Virus record (IMG/VR): IMGVR_UViG_3300044638_007105
Span: 1 to 60,979 of that record
Length of the DNA stretch: 60,979 nt
Direction: 5' to 3' (one strand)
Origin: a virus
Shown: piece by piece, positions 7,452-15,916 of the stretch
How the letters are laid out: every line of letters starts with the position of its first letter
Position numbering within the stretch: the stretch's first letter is position 1
Notes under the pieces: generated by a model
Database searches by the model: none
The model's input: only the letters and a program-made list of their open reading frames with translations
What the model was told of the DNA's origin: nothing
Position numbers and translations under genes: made by a program

Positions 7452-8840
7452 ATGAAAAATATTTTTAAATACGTCATATTAGAACAACTCTTAACTGAGA
7501 ATAGAATACAACAGGCAAAGGATAAATATCCTTGTTTACCACCAAAATTGATAGATTATCTATCTAATGGTGATCCTTCAGGTAATAACAAATATCTTGA
7601 TTGGATGTGTAAACAAGTTTGGGATTCTGATGGAAATAATACTTTTGGTACTTTTGATGAAAACCAAGGTATATATACTTGGTTGGAGGATAATGGTGAC
7701 TACAATATAAATAACCCAACAAGTTCACCTGATTGTCAAAAAGTTTGGTCTGAAAATTATAGAAGAGGTGATTTTAATGTCATACCTGTTGAAGGTTGGC
7801 TTAAAGACGTAGCTGATTATATTATAGAAGAAGTTGTTTACTTCAACCGTTTTTCAGGTTCTTTAGAAAAAAAAGATATAAATAGTTATAGTTATGACAC
7901 TTTAGCAAAGGCTTTAGCAATTAAAAAACTTCAGTCAAAAGAAAAAGAATTAGCTAAAGATGTTACTAAAATCTATGAAGATAGTAGTTGGTTGATTGTT
8001 TCACCAAAATCACATCAAGCTTCTTGTACTTATGGTGCAAATACAAAATGGTGTGTTACTACAAAAAATAACCCTGAATACTTTAAACGTTATACAAACG
8101 AACCACAATACTTAATTTTTGTTATCAATAAAGGAAGTAATCAAAAATGGGCTATTAATACCGCTAGAAAACAAGGTCAGGAAAGTGAAGAAGAAGTAAC
8201 TGTACCTTGGCATAAAGAAGTTAAAAATTTAGGAAGACGTTACGTCAATCCTGAAAATGTGGGGGAAAAATTTGGTACTATAGCAGCACAAAAAACTGAG
8301 ACAGGTAGAAGATATGCTCAGGCTGGAGAATATCAAACAACATATTGGAACCCTGAAGATTATGAAATTGGGTGGGGTGCGTTTATTAAAGAATCTAGTT
8401 TACCTAAAAACTTACAAGAATTATTAAAATTTGTTGAAAAACGAGTTAAAGTTAACTTCCAAAAAAAAGAAAAAAATCAAAAAGCCTACGAAACAAACCC
8501 AAACCCTATTCGTCTTAAAAAAGGTGATAAAGTTAAACTTTTAGCGAGTGGATATGGTTTATATAAAGGTGATGAAGGTTATGTAATTTCTACTTATATC
8601 GGAGCACCTGGTAGAGAAAGAGAGGTATATACAGGTAATGCCGGTGTTTATGTTATACATGTTAATGATAGAAAATTAGATTACGAGGCTAATAGAGGTG
8701 TTAATTTAAAAAAAACTGATAAATTATTAACTAAACTAAAATTAAGTGACCCTGAAAAAGATAATTTTAGAAATTATGAAAGTTATGTAAACGTTACAGG
8801 TATACCAGTTAACGGTTTATTCTTACAAAAAATAAAATAA
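7452..8840 (+). CDS. TKWC-family protein 1, tagged, with C-terminal KOW-like domain
   Basis: A 462-aa protein and one of four paralogues in the window. Order: N-terminal tag ending L14-T-E16 (ILEQLLTENR); a DPSGNNKYLDWM motif near residue 40; a helical region; a core domain with SCTYGANTKWCVTTK (about residues 193-207) and YLIFVINK; and a C-terminal SH3/KOW-like barrel (KKGDKVKLLASGYGLYKGD). The conserved Y-G-x-x-T-K-W-C could be an active or metal site, but I know of no function. Late promoter plus tag suggest it is packed in the head. The HAD gene follows six bases downstream. Confidence 0.8.
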   Translation: MKNIFKYVILEQLLTENRIQQAKDKYPCLPPKLIDYLSNGDPSGNNKYLDWMCKQVWDSDGNNTFGTFDENQGIYTWLEDNGDYNINNPTSSPDCQKVWSENYRRGDFNVIPVEGWLKDVADYIIEEVVYFNRFSGSLEKKDINSYSYDTLAKALAIKKLQSKEKELAKDVTKIYEDSSWLIVSPKSHQASCTYGANTKWCVTTKNNPEYFKRYTNEPQYLIFVINKGSNQKWAINTARKQGQESEEEVTVPWHKEVKNLGRRYVNPENVGEKFGTIAAQKTETGRRYAQAGEYQTTYWNPEDYEIGWGAFIKESSLPKNLQELLKFVEKRVKVNFQKKEKNQKAYETNPNPIRLKKGDKVKLLASGYGLYKGDEGYVISTYIGAPGREREVYTGNAGVYVIHVNDRKLDYEANRGVNLKKTDKLLTKLKLSDPEKDNFRNYESYVNVTGIPVNGLFLQKIK

Positions 8841-8846
8841 AAAAAA

Positions 8847-9707
8847 ATGAAAAAATTTATACTTTCCGAATTACAATATAGAAATATAAGAAAATACTTA
8901 ATAGAGTCTAAACTTAGATCTTACGTTTTCGATTGGGACGATAACATCCTAAGAATGCCAACAAAGGTTAATATGGAAAAAAATGAAAACGGTAAGTGGG
9001 TTCCAGTAAAAGTTTCAACCGAAGAGTTTGCTCATTTTAGAACAGATCCTAATTATAGAACAACTTCAAATTCATTTGCTGACTTTACAAACAACGAACC
9101 TTTTTTGGTTGACGCTGAAAAGGCCATTCATAACGGAAGTTTCGCACCAAGCTATAAAAAATTTATTGAAGCTTTGACACATGCAAATCCTTTTGCAATT
9201 AATACCGCTAGAGGTCACAGTCCTGAAACTTTAAAAAAAGGTGTTAAACTTTTTGTTAAAATGGTTTTAAGTGATGATGAAAAAAGAATGATGTTTACAA
9301 ACATACAGAAAGAACTACCAAACGCTTTAACCCAAGGTCTTAATGCCTCACAACTACTAGATTTATATATGGATGAAAGAGGTGAATTTTATCCTGTTTC
9401 ATCTGAAGAGTTTGGTGAAAGATTTGGTCTTGAGGTTAAAGGAGGAGCATCAAATCCTGAACATGCTAAGAAAGTAGCAATTGAAAACTTTGTTAAGAAA
9501 TTAATTGACGGTGTTAAAAAACATATGGTTGCTGGTAAATACAAAAAAATATCTTTAGGTTTTTCTGATGATGATAAAAGAAATGTTAAAGCGGCACAAG
9601 AATTTTTACAAAACGAATTAAGTCAAATGTATCCAGAGGTACATTTTGTAATCTACGATACTTCCGAAGGTGGTAAAAGAAAAATTGTTATTGAAAAGGA
9701 ATCTTAA
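8847..9707 (+). CDS. HAD-superfamily phosphatase-like protein, tagged
   Basis: A 286-aa protein. The HAD nucleophile motif is FDWDDN (D29, D31); motif II is FAINTARG and the acidic motif is GFSDDDKRN near residue 235, so hydrolysis of a phosphate ester is likely, on a nucleotide or a nucleic-acid end. The N-terminus carries two possible prohead-protease sites, ILSE (E8) and YLIES (E20), directly before the catalytic strand, so cutting would leave the enzyme intact. It shares a transcript with the TKWC protein before it. Its last three bases overlap the convergent gene on the other strand. Confidence 0.75.
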   Translation: MKKFILSELQYRNIRKYLIESKLRSYVFDWDDNILRMPTKVNMEKNENGKWVPVKVSTEEFAHFRTDPNYRTTSNSFADFTNNEPFLVDAEKAIHNGSFAPSYKKFIEALTHANPFAINTARGHSPETLKKGVKLFVKMVLSDDEKRMMFTNIQKELPNALTQGLNASQLLDLYMDERGEFYPVSSEEFGERFGLEVKGGASNPEHAKKVAIENFVKKLIDGVKKHMVAGKYKKISLGFSDDDKRNVKAAQEFLQNELSQMYPEVHFVIYDTSEGGKRKIVIEKES

Positions 9708-9973
9708 GTAAACTTAAAGGGTTTAATGCTTTGTGATACACTACCACTATCTATAACATTTTTTAATGCCATAGAATAACCGTAGTTCATTCCATTAACT
9801 ATACTGTCCACTATTGCAATATCTGTACTATAATAGTTTTGTACTCTTTGGCCTTTAAAGGATATGTATTTACCTTCATGATTAATCTCAAATGGTCTAA
9901 CACTGTAAGAGCCATCATCATCGATAATTGAGCCTGTACCAACAACTTTTTCTAAAAATTCTTTTAATTCCAT
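9704..9973 (-). CDS. Hypothetical protein
   Basis: An 89-aa protein. The start at 9973 (MELKEFLEKVVGTGS) is preferred over 10072, whose N-terminus would overlap the upstream gene and looks non-coding. Beta-type sequence; no motif recognised. It is the last gene of a minus-strand run (10913 to 9704) that meets the HAD gene tail to tail with a three-base overlap. Confidence 0.6.
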   Translation of the reverse strand: MELKEFLEKVVGTGSIIDDDGSYSVRPFEINHEGKYISFKGQRVQNYYSTDIAIVDSIVNGMNYGYSMALKNVIDSGSVSQSIKPFKFT

Positions 9974-10040
9974 TTTAATATAAGTTTTCTGAAAATTATC
10001 ATAAAGAAAAGTTAAATAAATTCCTCTAAACAAAACACAC

Positions 10041-10286
10041 TTAATTAAGTGTATCAGTTTTGACCTTTTCAACCCATTTGATTTTTTCTATAGTAATAGT
10101 GTCATAAATTTTTATGACTTTTTTAACGGATACGGTATCGTAAATTTTTACATGATCCTCAACTTTAATGTCTGTGTTATTTTTTTCTGAAATAATTGGT
10201 AGTATGATTAAAATAATCAAAACAAAAAAAGGCAAACCAATAAGTATTAACCCTGTGTATAATAGATTGTTAAATTGTTTCTTCAT
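10041..10286 (-). CDS. Small single-span membrane protein
   Basis: An 81-aa protein with one strong N-terminal membrane segment (residues about 9-33) and a charged outer part containing repeated IYDT (VKIYDTVSVKKVIKIYDTITIEKIK). The layout, an inner-membrane anchor plus a short soluble stalk, would suit an i-spanin-like or other envelope protein, but no partner lies next to it. It overlaps the upstream gene by 17 bases. Confidence 0.6.
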   Translation of the reverse strand: MKKQFNNLLYTGLILIGLPFFVLIILIILPIISEKNNTDIKVEDHVKIYDTVSVKKVIKIYDTITIEKIKWVEKVKTDTLN

Positions 10287-10698
10287 TTATTAAACTTTTA
10301 TAAATGTTAGATAATGAGTGTTTTACATTTGATTTAATTTCTTTTTCCATAGCAGATCTCCTAGACTCAACCTCATTATCGAAAATATGGATTAATCTTT
10401 CACAAGCTTTAGGGTGTAAATCTATTGTGTAACTATATTGATGATTGACTATGGTTAAAGTCCTATTTGATTCAAAAATAATGAATATTCTTTTTTGGTC
10501 ATTTTTTATATAACGTTTTTTAGAAATAGGTGAGATTAAAAGTTTTGAATCTTCTCTTGAAATTAAATTTTTACAAATAGAAAGACCTTCATTTTCAAAA
10601 TCACCGTGTTCAAATTGTTCATCTAAAGAAAAAAGCTTGAAATATTTTATAGCAATTTTTTGAATTTTTCTTTTAATTTTATGTTTTAAATTTTTCAT
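10270..10698 (-). CDS. Hypothetical protein
   Basis: A 142-aa protein with a very basic N-terminus (MKNLKHKIKRKIQKIAIKYF), a central beta-rich part and a helical end. The basic start might bind nucleic acid or membrane. It lacks an L/I-x-E site within the first 20 residues, so it does not fit the tagged class. It lies between two small unknown genes on the same strand. Confidence 0.6.
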   Translation of the reverse strand: MKNLKHKIKRKIQKIAIKYFKLFSLDEQFEHGDFENEGLSICKNLISREDSKLLISPISKKRYIKNDQKRIFIIFESNRTLTIVNHQYSYTIDLHPKACERLIHIFDNEVESRRSAMEKEIKSNVKHSLSNIYKSLINEETI

Positions 10699-10706
10699 CT
10701 TTAATT

Positions 10707-10913
10707 TTAAATTTTAACGTCACTAATATCAACACCACCTAATTCATAAAATCTTTTTTCTATATGATTTTTAAAAGTACTAGAGTAAACTACGTCATCT
10801 AAGTGTTTGTTGGACCAAAACATTAACATTTTTGACGCACCTTTTAATTGTTCAATAGTTACACAACTATCGATAACACTTAAAACTTTTTTATAATCTT
10901 CCCAAATTTTCAT
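10707..10913 (-). CDS. Small hypothetical protein
   Basis: A 68-aa, mostly helical protein, first gene of a minus-strand run of four. It starts MKIWEDYKKVLSVIDSCV. No family or motif is recognised, and its upstream region shows only a poor -7 box (TATATTAG). Its start is 34 bases from the end of the DNA ligase gene, so it may be read from the ligase transcript. Confidence 0.55.
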   Translation of the reverse strand: MKIWEDYKKVLSVIDSCVTIEQLKGASKMLMFWSNKHLDDVVYSSTFKNHIEKRFYELGGVDISDVKI

Positions 10914-10947
10914 AATAAATTTTACTTTACTAATATAATAAACTTAT

Positions 10948-12246
10948 TTAAACATTTCTACCGTTTTCGTAAATATATTTTAAAACAGGAAATCTAAGAC
11001 TAATTCCACCTTCTTGATTTTTAGTTTCTTCAAAATATTGAATATTTACAGTTTTACCCACAATTTTGGATGAATCTTTATAGAATTCTTGACGTTGTTC
11101 GATACTAAAACCACTACCAACACCAACCTCAAATCCTTTATGCTCAATCACAATTTGTGATGTCATAGTTTCAGTAACTTCTTTACCGTTAATAATAATA
11201 CGAATAGGTCCATAAGTAATTCCTTTAACTACATACTCAGCATCATGGAATTTTTTAGCCTTTAAAAGGTCCTTACTACGTTTACCTTTGTAAGTAACAT
11301 TTTTACGTACCATCACACCTTCCCATTTACCTTCTTCAGACTTATCCATCCATTCTTGAAAGTGTTTTACGTCACGTATTTTTTCTTGTGGTAAAATTTC
11401 AAGAGTACAATTATTTTCATTACAAATAATAGTTTCACCTAAAACTTTAAGACGTTCAGAAAGTTTACGAACACTTCTTTGGTTAGAAAATTCTTCTAAA
11501 CTTAAACAATCAAATACTTTATACTTAACATTTTGAATGGTGTGATTTTTTCTACGAATTTCTTTCATAATAGATTGGAAATCTTCGTCACCATTTTCAT
11601 CGACCATACAAATCTCACCGTCAAAAACAATATTACGAAGTCCAAGATTAGTAATCACTTCCTCAACTTTGTCTAGAGTATCAAATATTTTACCCTGACG
11701 AGAGTAAGAAGTTACTTGACCATTTTCCCCAACAACTGTAATACAACGAACACCATCAAGTTTACGAGATACATACCACTCTTCAGTTTCAAAGTTAACC
11801 ATTTCAGGTTCAAATTTTTCAGCGAGAGCAACATCAAATGTTGGTACAGTTCCAGGAACGGCTTTATTGATAAGACTTTCACCGACACGACATTTCAAAT
11901 CTTTGTCAATTATATTAAAAATTAATTCTTTATGTTCAGAATTTAATTCTACAAATGAATTTACAAGTCCAATAGCATTATGACCTGTAACTTCGCGAGT
12001 ACGTAACTCATCCAACAATTCAAAAATATTATATTCTTTTTCGGTTAAAAAAAGAAGTGTGTGTAACTTTTTGCAATTATCGGAAGTTATGTGAAACTGA
12101 TAAAAAGGATTTGTGACATACATCACAAGTTTCTTCAAATCAGAATCGTGAAGATATTCTTTTAAAAGTTCTACTTTTTTGTTTGAGGAAGAGTCTGATT
12201 GTAACTTAGTAACTAATTCTTGAAGACGTGATAGAATATTTTTCAT
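10948..12246 (-). CDS. ATP-dependent DNA ligase
   Basis: A 432-aa ligase that seals nicks using ATP. The adenylation motif is K162-L-D-G-V-R (RKLDGVRC), with K162 the nucleotide-linked lysine. VFDGEI (motif III), EGVMVR (motif IV) and LLKAKKF (motif V) follow in order, then an OB-fold region to the end. Length and N-terminal helical region resemble T4 gp30. It has a clean host-type promoter (12251-12281), so it is probably expressed early or middle, with the UV endonuclease as a neighbour in a repair cluster. The N-terminus happens to read LQE at residues 8-10, but this is within the natural ligase fold. Confidence 0.95.
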   Translation of the reverse strand: MKNILSRLQELVTKLQSDSSSNKKVELLKEYLHDSDLKKLVMYVTNPFYQFHITSDNCKKLHTLLFLTEKEYNIFELLDELRTREVTGHNAIGLVNSFVELNSEHKELIFNIIDKDLKCRVGESLINKAVPGTVPTFDVALAEKFEPEMVNFETEEWYVSRKLDGVRCITVVGENGQVTSYSRQGKIFDTLDKVEEVITNLGLRNIVFDGEICMVDENGDEDFQSIMKEIRRKNHTIQNVKYKVFDCLSLEEFSNQRSVRKLSERLKVLGETIICNENNCTLEILPQEKIRDVKHFQEWMDKSEEGKWEGVMVRKNVTYKGKRSKDLLKAKKFHDAEYVVKGITYGPIRIIINGKEVTETMTSQIVIEHKGFEVGVGSGFSIEQRQEFYKDSSKIVGKTVNIQYFEETKNQEGGISLRFPVLKYIYENGRNV

Positions 12247-12250
12247 TCTA

Positions 12251-12281
12251 CAAAGATACGATTATTAATTTAATATACAAA
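12251..12281 (-). promoter_or_regulatory. Host-type promoter of the ligase gene
   Basis: On the minus strand: TTTG (12281-12278), 19-base spacer, TATCTTTG (12258-12251), four bases before the start codon at 12246. Confidence 0.65.
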
Positions 12282-12293
12282 TTTAATAAAATA

Positions 12294-12318
12294 AAAAAAG
12301 GACCTCTAAGGTCCTTTT
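12294..12318 (-). terminator. Rho-independent terminator
   Basis: Stem AAAAGGACC/GGTCCTTTT with loop; the T run lies on the minus strand after the lipoprotein gene, separating it from the ligase promoter. Confidence 0.75.
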
Positions 12319-12338
12319 CCCAATTCAGTGTTCTACTT

Positions 12339-12521
12339 TTATTTTGTAGCTGTAGATACTGCTGTTGAATCAGTAACAACTACTGATTCTGTAGCAACAA
12401 CTGCAGTTGTGTCAACTGCGGCTACAACTGTACTATCAGTTTTAGGAGCTTCAGATTCTGATGAAGATCCACAAGCGGTCATAAGACCAATAACACTTAG
12501 AACTAAGATAACTTTTTTCAT
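12339..12521 (-). CDS. Small predicted lipoprotein, Ala/Thr/Val-rich
   Basis: A 60-aa protein with a standard lipoprotein signal: MKK, a hydrophobic core, then lipobox LMTAC with Cys17, followed by Gly-Ser (a Bacteroidota-like start). The mature 44 residues are low-complexity Thr/Ala/Val/Ser with scattered acids. It would sit in the cell envelope of the host. Own terminator at 12294-12318. Superinfection exclusion is a possible role for such a phage lipoprotein, but nothing proves it. The coding strand is set by the signal peptide; an antisense frame of similar length exists. Confidence 0.75.
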   Translation of the reverse strand: MKKVILVLSVIGLMTACGSSSESEAPKTDSTVVAAVDTTAVVATESVVVTDSTAVSTATK

Positions 12522-12591
12522 TTTGTTTTTGTTTTTGTTTTTTTGTTTATGTGATTAATTATAATTAATTTATTTCTAATTGTAAATATGT

Positions 12592-13488
12592 TTAGACTAA
12601 TAAAAGTCCGAATTTTTTACGATATTCTAACACAGAAAGTTCTTTTGCCTTAGATTCAAACATTAAATCTAAATCATAACCGTAAGTGTCAACTTCGTTT
12701 TGAATATAGTCATGGTGTGCACGAAAATTTTGTTCATCACGAGGTTCAGAAATATGAACAACTGGTGTTATATCAGAAGGCCAAGTTGCCACGGCAAGTT
12801 TTAAGGCATCTTCGATACTCATACCATCATTGTGACAGTTATGGTGATGATAGTCGAATACAATAGGTATTTTGGTGTTTTCATGGATATATAACAAGTC
12901 TTTAACAGTAAACATATTTGGCTTGTCATCATTCTCAACAGTCAAACGTTTTTTGGTGTTTTCACCAAGTAATTGGAAGTTATCAACCCAACGTTTCATC
13001 GCATCTTGTTTATTACCATAGGCACCACCAACGTGAATGTTAATTTTAGAAAAAGGTGAAACAGGCAAACCTATCATATCCATAATTTCTGAATGTTTGT
13101 CTAATTCTGAAATTGTTTTTTTAACAACATTTTCACTAGGTGAGGCTAAAACATTAAATGGACCTGGGTGAAAACTTAAACGATGGTTATATTGTCTGAC
13201 AAGGTTACCTAAACCATTTAATAAGTTTTTAATTTTACCAATGTCAGGTAAGTCATCAAAATTATATTCACTCGACCAAGGAAACATATCAGAACTCATG
13301 CGGTAAAGATTGATACCGTTTTTTTCATTCCATTTAATAACTTCAATAAGGTCCCGAACATTTTGTAAAGAAAGTTCTGACACATAATTAAGCCCTTTGG
13401 AGTCAAAAGTTTTTCGAATCATACCACGATTAGTCGTAATATTTTTCTCACCTAGGGTCATGTTGATACACGCGTAACCAATTTTCAT
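12592..13488 (-). CDS. uvsE: UV-damage endonuclease, UvdE family
   Basis: A 298-aa TIM-barrel endonuclease that nicks DNA 5' of UV photoproducts. Family landmarks are the start MKIGYACIN, RMSSDMFPW, RLSFHPGPF, INIHVGGAYGNK, TVENDD, PIVFDYHHH and HISEPR, which carry the metal-binding His, Asp and Glu residues. The start at 13488 is used because the in-frame ATG at 13503 falls within the promoter. Host-type promoter at 13493-13524. With the ligase it provides a short excision-repair route for phage DNA. Confidence 0.93.
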   Translation of the reverse strand: MKIGYACINMTLGEKNITTNRGMIRKTFDSKGLNYVSELSLQNVRDLIEVIKWNEKNGINLYRMSSDMFPWSSEYNFDDLPDIGKIKNLLNGLGNLVRQYNHRLSFHPGPFNVLASPSENVVKKTISELDKHSEIMDMIGLPVSPFSKINIHVGGAYGNKQDAMKRWVDNFQLLGENTKKRLTVENDDKPNMFTVKDLLYIHENTKIPIVFDYHHHNCHNDGMSIEDALKLAVATWPSDITPVVHISEPRDEQNFRAHHDYIQNEVDTYGYDLDLMFESKAKELSVLEYRKKFGLLLV

Positions 13489-13492
13489 AATA

Positions 13493-13524
13493 CAAACATA
13501 CACATTTATATTTTATTGTACAAT
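13493..13524 (-). promoter_or_regulatory. Host-type promoter of the UvdE gene
   Basis: Minus strand: ATTG (13524-13521), 20-base spacer, TATGTTTG (13500-13493), four bases before the ATG at 13488. Confidence 0.6.
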
Positions 13525-13533
13525 ATTAATCTT

Positions 13534-13716
13534 ATGAAAAATTATTTTGTTAATGCTTATGTTAGAAGTAGGTCATCTAGTTTTATAGACGCTCATATAA
13601 GAATGATGGAAATGTATGTACCGTATCTTAAAAACGGTAAATTAGAATACAAAGAAAAATCGATTGAACCTGAATATAGGTTAAAACCACATATATTTAT
13701 TAGCAATGGAAGATAA
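13534..13716 (+). CDS. Small hypothetical protein
   Basis: A 60-aa protein. ATG at 13534 is chosen; a TTG at 13516 would run into the divergent promoter. It starts MKNYFVNAYVRSRSSSFIDA, is basic, and has no recognised motif. It overlaps the next gene by 11 bases. Confidence 0.55.
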   Translation: MKNYFVNAYVRSRSSSFIDAHIRMMEMYVPYLKNGKLEYKEKSIEPEYRLKPHIFISNGR

Positions 13717-13945
13717 AGCTAGTAAAGTGTTTATTATTTTGGATTCACTACTTGAATCTAAAGCTAGATATATTGAAATATCTAAAAACGGTGAGTCTAT
13801 TTTTAAAGTTAAATTGATTACTGAGGCTGAAGACATGGTTGAGTTTTTGGATGGTTTTTTTGATAACGGTTTTACTGTTAAAGAAATTAGTAAAAAAGAA
13901 TTTGACGATTTTGAAGGTATAGAAACTTTAAAATTTAATATCTAA
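13706..13945 (+). CDS. Small hypothetical protein
   Basis: A 79-aa alpha/beta protein starting MEDKASKVFIILDSLLES. Alternating strands and helices are suggested by ARYIEISKNGESIFKVKLI. No family is recognised. It overlaps the gene before it by 11 bases and ends four bases before the late-type box of the next gene. Confidence 0.6.
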   Translation: MEDKASKVFIILDSLLESKARYIEISKNGESIFKVKLITEAEDMVEFLDGFFDNGFTVKEISKKEFDDFEGIETLKFNI

Positions 13946-13949
13946 AGAC

Positions 13950-13957
13950 ATATTTAT
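13950..13957 (+). promoter_or_regulatory. Putative late promoter box ATATTTAT
   Basis: The box ends 19 bases before the ATG at 13977, with an AAAGG ribosome-binding sequence in between. Confidence 0.5.
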
Positions 13958-13976
13958 TATTAAACATAAAGGTAAA

Positions 13977-14390
13977 ATGAAAAAGAGAGTTAGAATTAAC
14001 AATGATAAAGTTAAAAAACTTGTTAGTGAAAAACTAAAACAGGGTGGTACCTTTGTGCATGAATCTAAAATTGATAAAGCAATTAAACAATATTTAAGTG
14101 AACGTAAAGAAGGTTTAGACCCTGAAAACGCTCCTGAATATGAAGAAAAAAACTTTAGTGATAGAGCTAGAAAAAGTTTTAGTGATATGACTAAGGCTTT
14201 ATACGATATTGTAGAAGATTTAATGATAATTCAGGCCAAAGAACCAGATGTTTTAGTAGATATGTACCCAGAAGAGGTATATTCGGAAGGTTATATAGAG
14301 GAAGTTGTTAACCAATTAGAGCTTATTATAGAACATCTTGAATACTTGGAAGGTCTTAACCCGGAAGATTTCGAGGATTTTAAAAAGTAA
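13977..14390 (+). CDS. Acidic helical protein with tag-like N-terminus
   Basis: A 137-aa protein. The first 22 residues are basic and helical (RVRINNDKVKKLVSEKLKQG), similar in pattern to the VRLxExD tags, with VSE at 16-18 and a better L-S-E site at 40-42 (QYLSERKEG). The remainder is acidic (EEVVNQLELIIEHLEYLEGL). A core or cargo protein of the head would fit. The late-type box and an AAAGG ribosome site precede it. No known domain. Confidence 0.65.
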   Translation: MKKRVRINNDKVKKLVSEKLKQGGTFVHESKIDKAIKQYLSERKEGLDPENAPEYEEKNFSDRARKSFSDMTKALYDIVEDLMIIQAKEPDVLVDMYPEEVYSEGYIEEVVNQLELIIEHLEYLEGLNPEDFEDFKK

Positions 14391-14440
14391 TATTTAGTAT
14401 CAATTATAAATTATTTAGTTTTATCTAAACAATCAAATTT

Positions 14441-14686
14441 ATGATAGATGAATTATACGATTCCGTATTAAGTATTACAAATCAAACAGGTTATATAGAT
14501 AAAATAGCAGAATTTGAAGATAAAAAATCTTATTTACGCTGGTCTTCGAACAATCTATTCAAACACAATAACCATAAAATTTACAATCCAAATTACCCAA
14601 TAAAAACTTTTTCACACGATTACAATTTTAGACTACCTTTTTCTTTTATAATAAAAGAAGATGGTACCATTGACAATGTTGATTGA
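14441..14686 (+). CDS. Hypothetical protein
   Basis: An 81-aa protein starting MIDELYDSVLSITNQTG. The C-terminal part is aromatic and basic (KTFSHDYNFRLPFSFIIKEDG). No motif or membrane segment. The late-type box for the next gene overlaps its last codon. It may be cotranscribed with the gene at 13977. Confidence 0.55.
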   Translation: MIDELYDSVLSITNQTGYIDKIAEFEDKKSYLRWSSNNLFKHNNHKIYNPNYPIKTFSHDYNFRLPFSFIIKEDGTIDNVD

Positions 14687-14693
14687 TATTTAT
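14686..14693 (+). promoter_or_regulatory. Putative late promoter box ATATTTAT
   Basis: The box ends five bases before the ATG at 14699. Confidence 0.5.
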
Positions 14694-14698
14694 ATCTG

Positions 14699-15916
14699 AT
14701 GGCAATTAAAGGACATAAAGAAAGAGCGTTATTACGTAGAGGTTATCAAGTTCAAGAGGCATTAAAAAGAAGACCTATGTTGAATGAAACTTCTTTTTTA
14801 CGTAGAAGTCTGATTTCTGAAAGTATTGATGCAGAAAAAAATTTAAAACTAAGCCAACTTTGTGGGGAAGATATATCACACAACATCAAAGATAGTGTGT
14901 ATTGTGATTTAGCTAAAATTTTAGATGAATTACCACAAGCTTTAGCTGAAGAAACTTATGGTGCAATAGTTAATTTATATAACTTTTTTAAACCCATTAA
15001 AAAAGATAATAGGATTGTTTTTATAAAAACTATCAAAGTTATTTTAAAAAATGAAAATCCAGCCAACTCTTTAAGGTTAATATCTAAATTTTTAAAAGAC
15101 CCTGAATTTGAAAAAGATGATGTTAAAAAAGCACTTATAAGTTTTAGAAATAAAGAATCTGTACCACAAAACCAGTTAGAAGAATTTTTAAAGAAAGCTA
15201 GATATAAAGAGTATTCTAAATACGAAGAATCTTTTTCAGGTAATAATTTTGATTTATTAAGAGGTAAAAGTAAATTAAGTCATGGTCAAATAAATCCCGA
15301 AACTGGTAAATCAGAATCATTTTTTAAAATGGTTAGAAGTGTTTATGAAGGAAATATTGATGTTAAATTATTTATCGATTCAGTCTCTAAGGCTGTATTA
15401 AATACTGATATAGAAGACTTACTTTTTAAATCAGATTTAAAAGTAAAAAGTGATTTAATGGTTGGTGAAGATGTTATAATCCCACAGGGTTCCAGTATTG
15501 AGGTTAAAAAATTTGATTACGAAATTGATAGTTATTTTTCAGAATATTTTGCTATATACAAAAATAGTGACATACCTGAAATAGCTTACGAGGAAGATTT
15601 TAAAGATTTATATAATTACATTATTGATAGTATTTTTAAAAATGTTGAAAAAAATGGTCAATACATGATTAACAAAATCTCTGATAATGTTGATGGTATT
15701 ATGTACGACAGAAACATTATTGTGTTAAAAAAAGATATTGAGTTTTACTGGAGTAATAAAGGTCAAAGAGGTTGTGATGAACGTAGATTAAGTGTTAGGT
15801 TTAGAATAAAAAACCCAAACATTATCGCTTACACGTATGATTCAAAAACACACAGTAACCAGTTAATCCCTCAAGAGCTTGACGTTGATGTTAAGTCTAA
15901 AGTTTTTTGTCAGTAA
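14699..15916 (+). CDS. Hypothetical late protein with double tag-like sites
   Basis: A 405-aa protein of unknown function. The first 41 residues are strongly basic (RALLRRGYQVQEALKRR) and end in two possible prohead-protease sites, MLNE-T (E30) and LISE-S (E41), each followed by a small or polar residue. The rest is alpha/beta with a C-terminal segment, GIMYDRNIIVLKKDI. The basic lead could hold DNA or scaffold in the prohead. It runs tail to tail into the possible nuclease gene with a seven-base overlap. Confidence 0.7.
   Translation: MAIKGHKERALLRRGYQVQEALKRRPMLNETSFLRRSLISESIDAEKNLKLSQLCGEDISHNIKDSVYCDLAKILDELPQALAEETYGAIVNLYNFFKPIKKDNRIVFIKTIKVILKNENPANSLRLISKFLKDPEFEKDDVKKALISFRNKESVPQNQLEEFLKKARYKEYSKYEESFSGNNFDLLRGKSKLSHGQINPETGKSESFFKMVRSVYEGNIDVKLFIDSVSKAVLNTDIEDLLFKSDLKVKSDLMVGEDVIIPQGSSIEVKKFDYEIDSYFSEYFAIYKNSDIPEIAYEEDFKDLYNYIIDSIFKNVEKNGQYMINKISDNVDGIMYDRNIIVLKKDIEFYWSNKGQRGCDERRLSVRFRIKNPNIIAYTYDSKTHSNQLIPQELDVDVKSKVFCQ

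Noticed and set aside
10948-12246. LQE at residues 8-10 of the DNA ligase, resembling a tag
   Set aside because: The gene has a host-type promoter and the N-terminal helix is part of the normal ligase fold (T4 ligase starts in a comparable way), so I do not count it as cargo.
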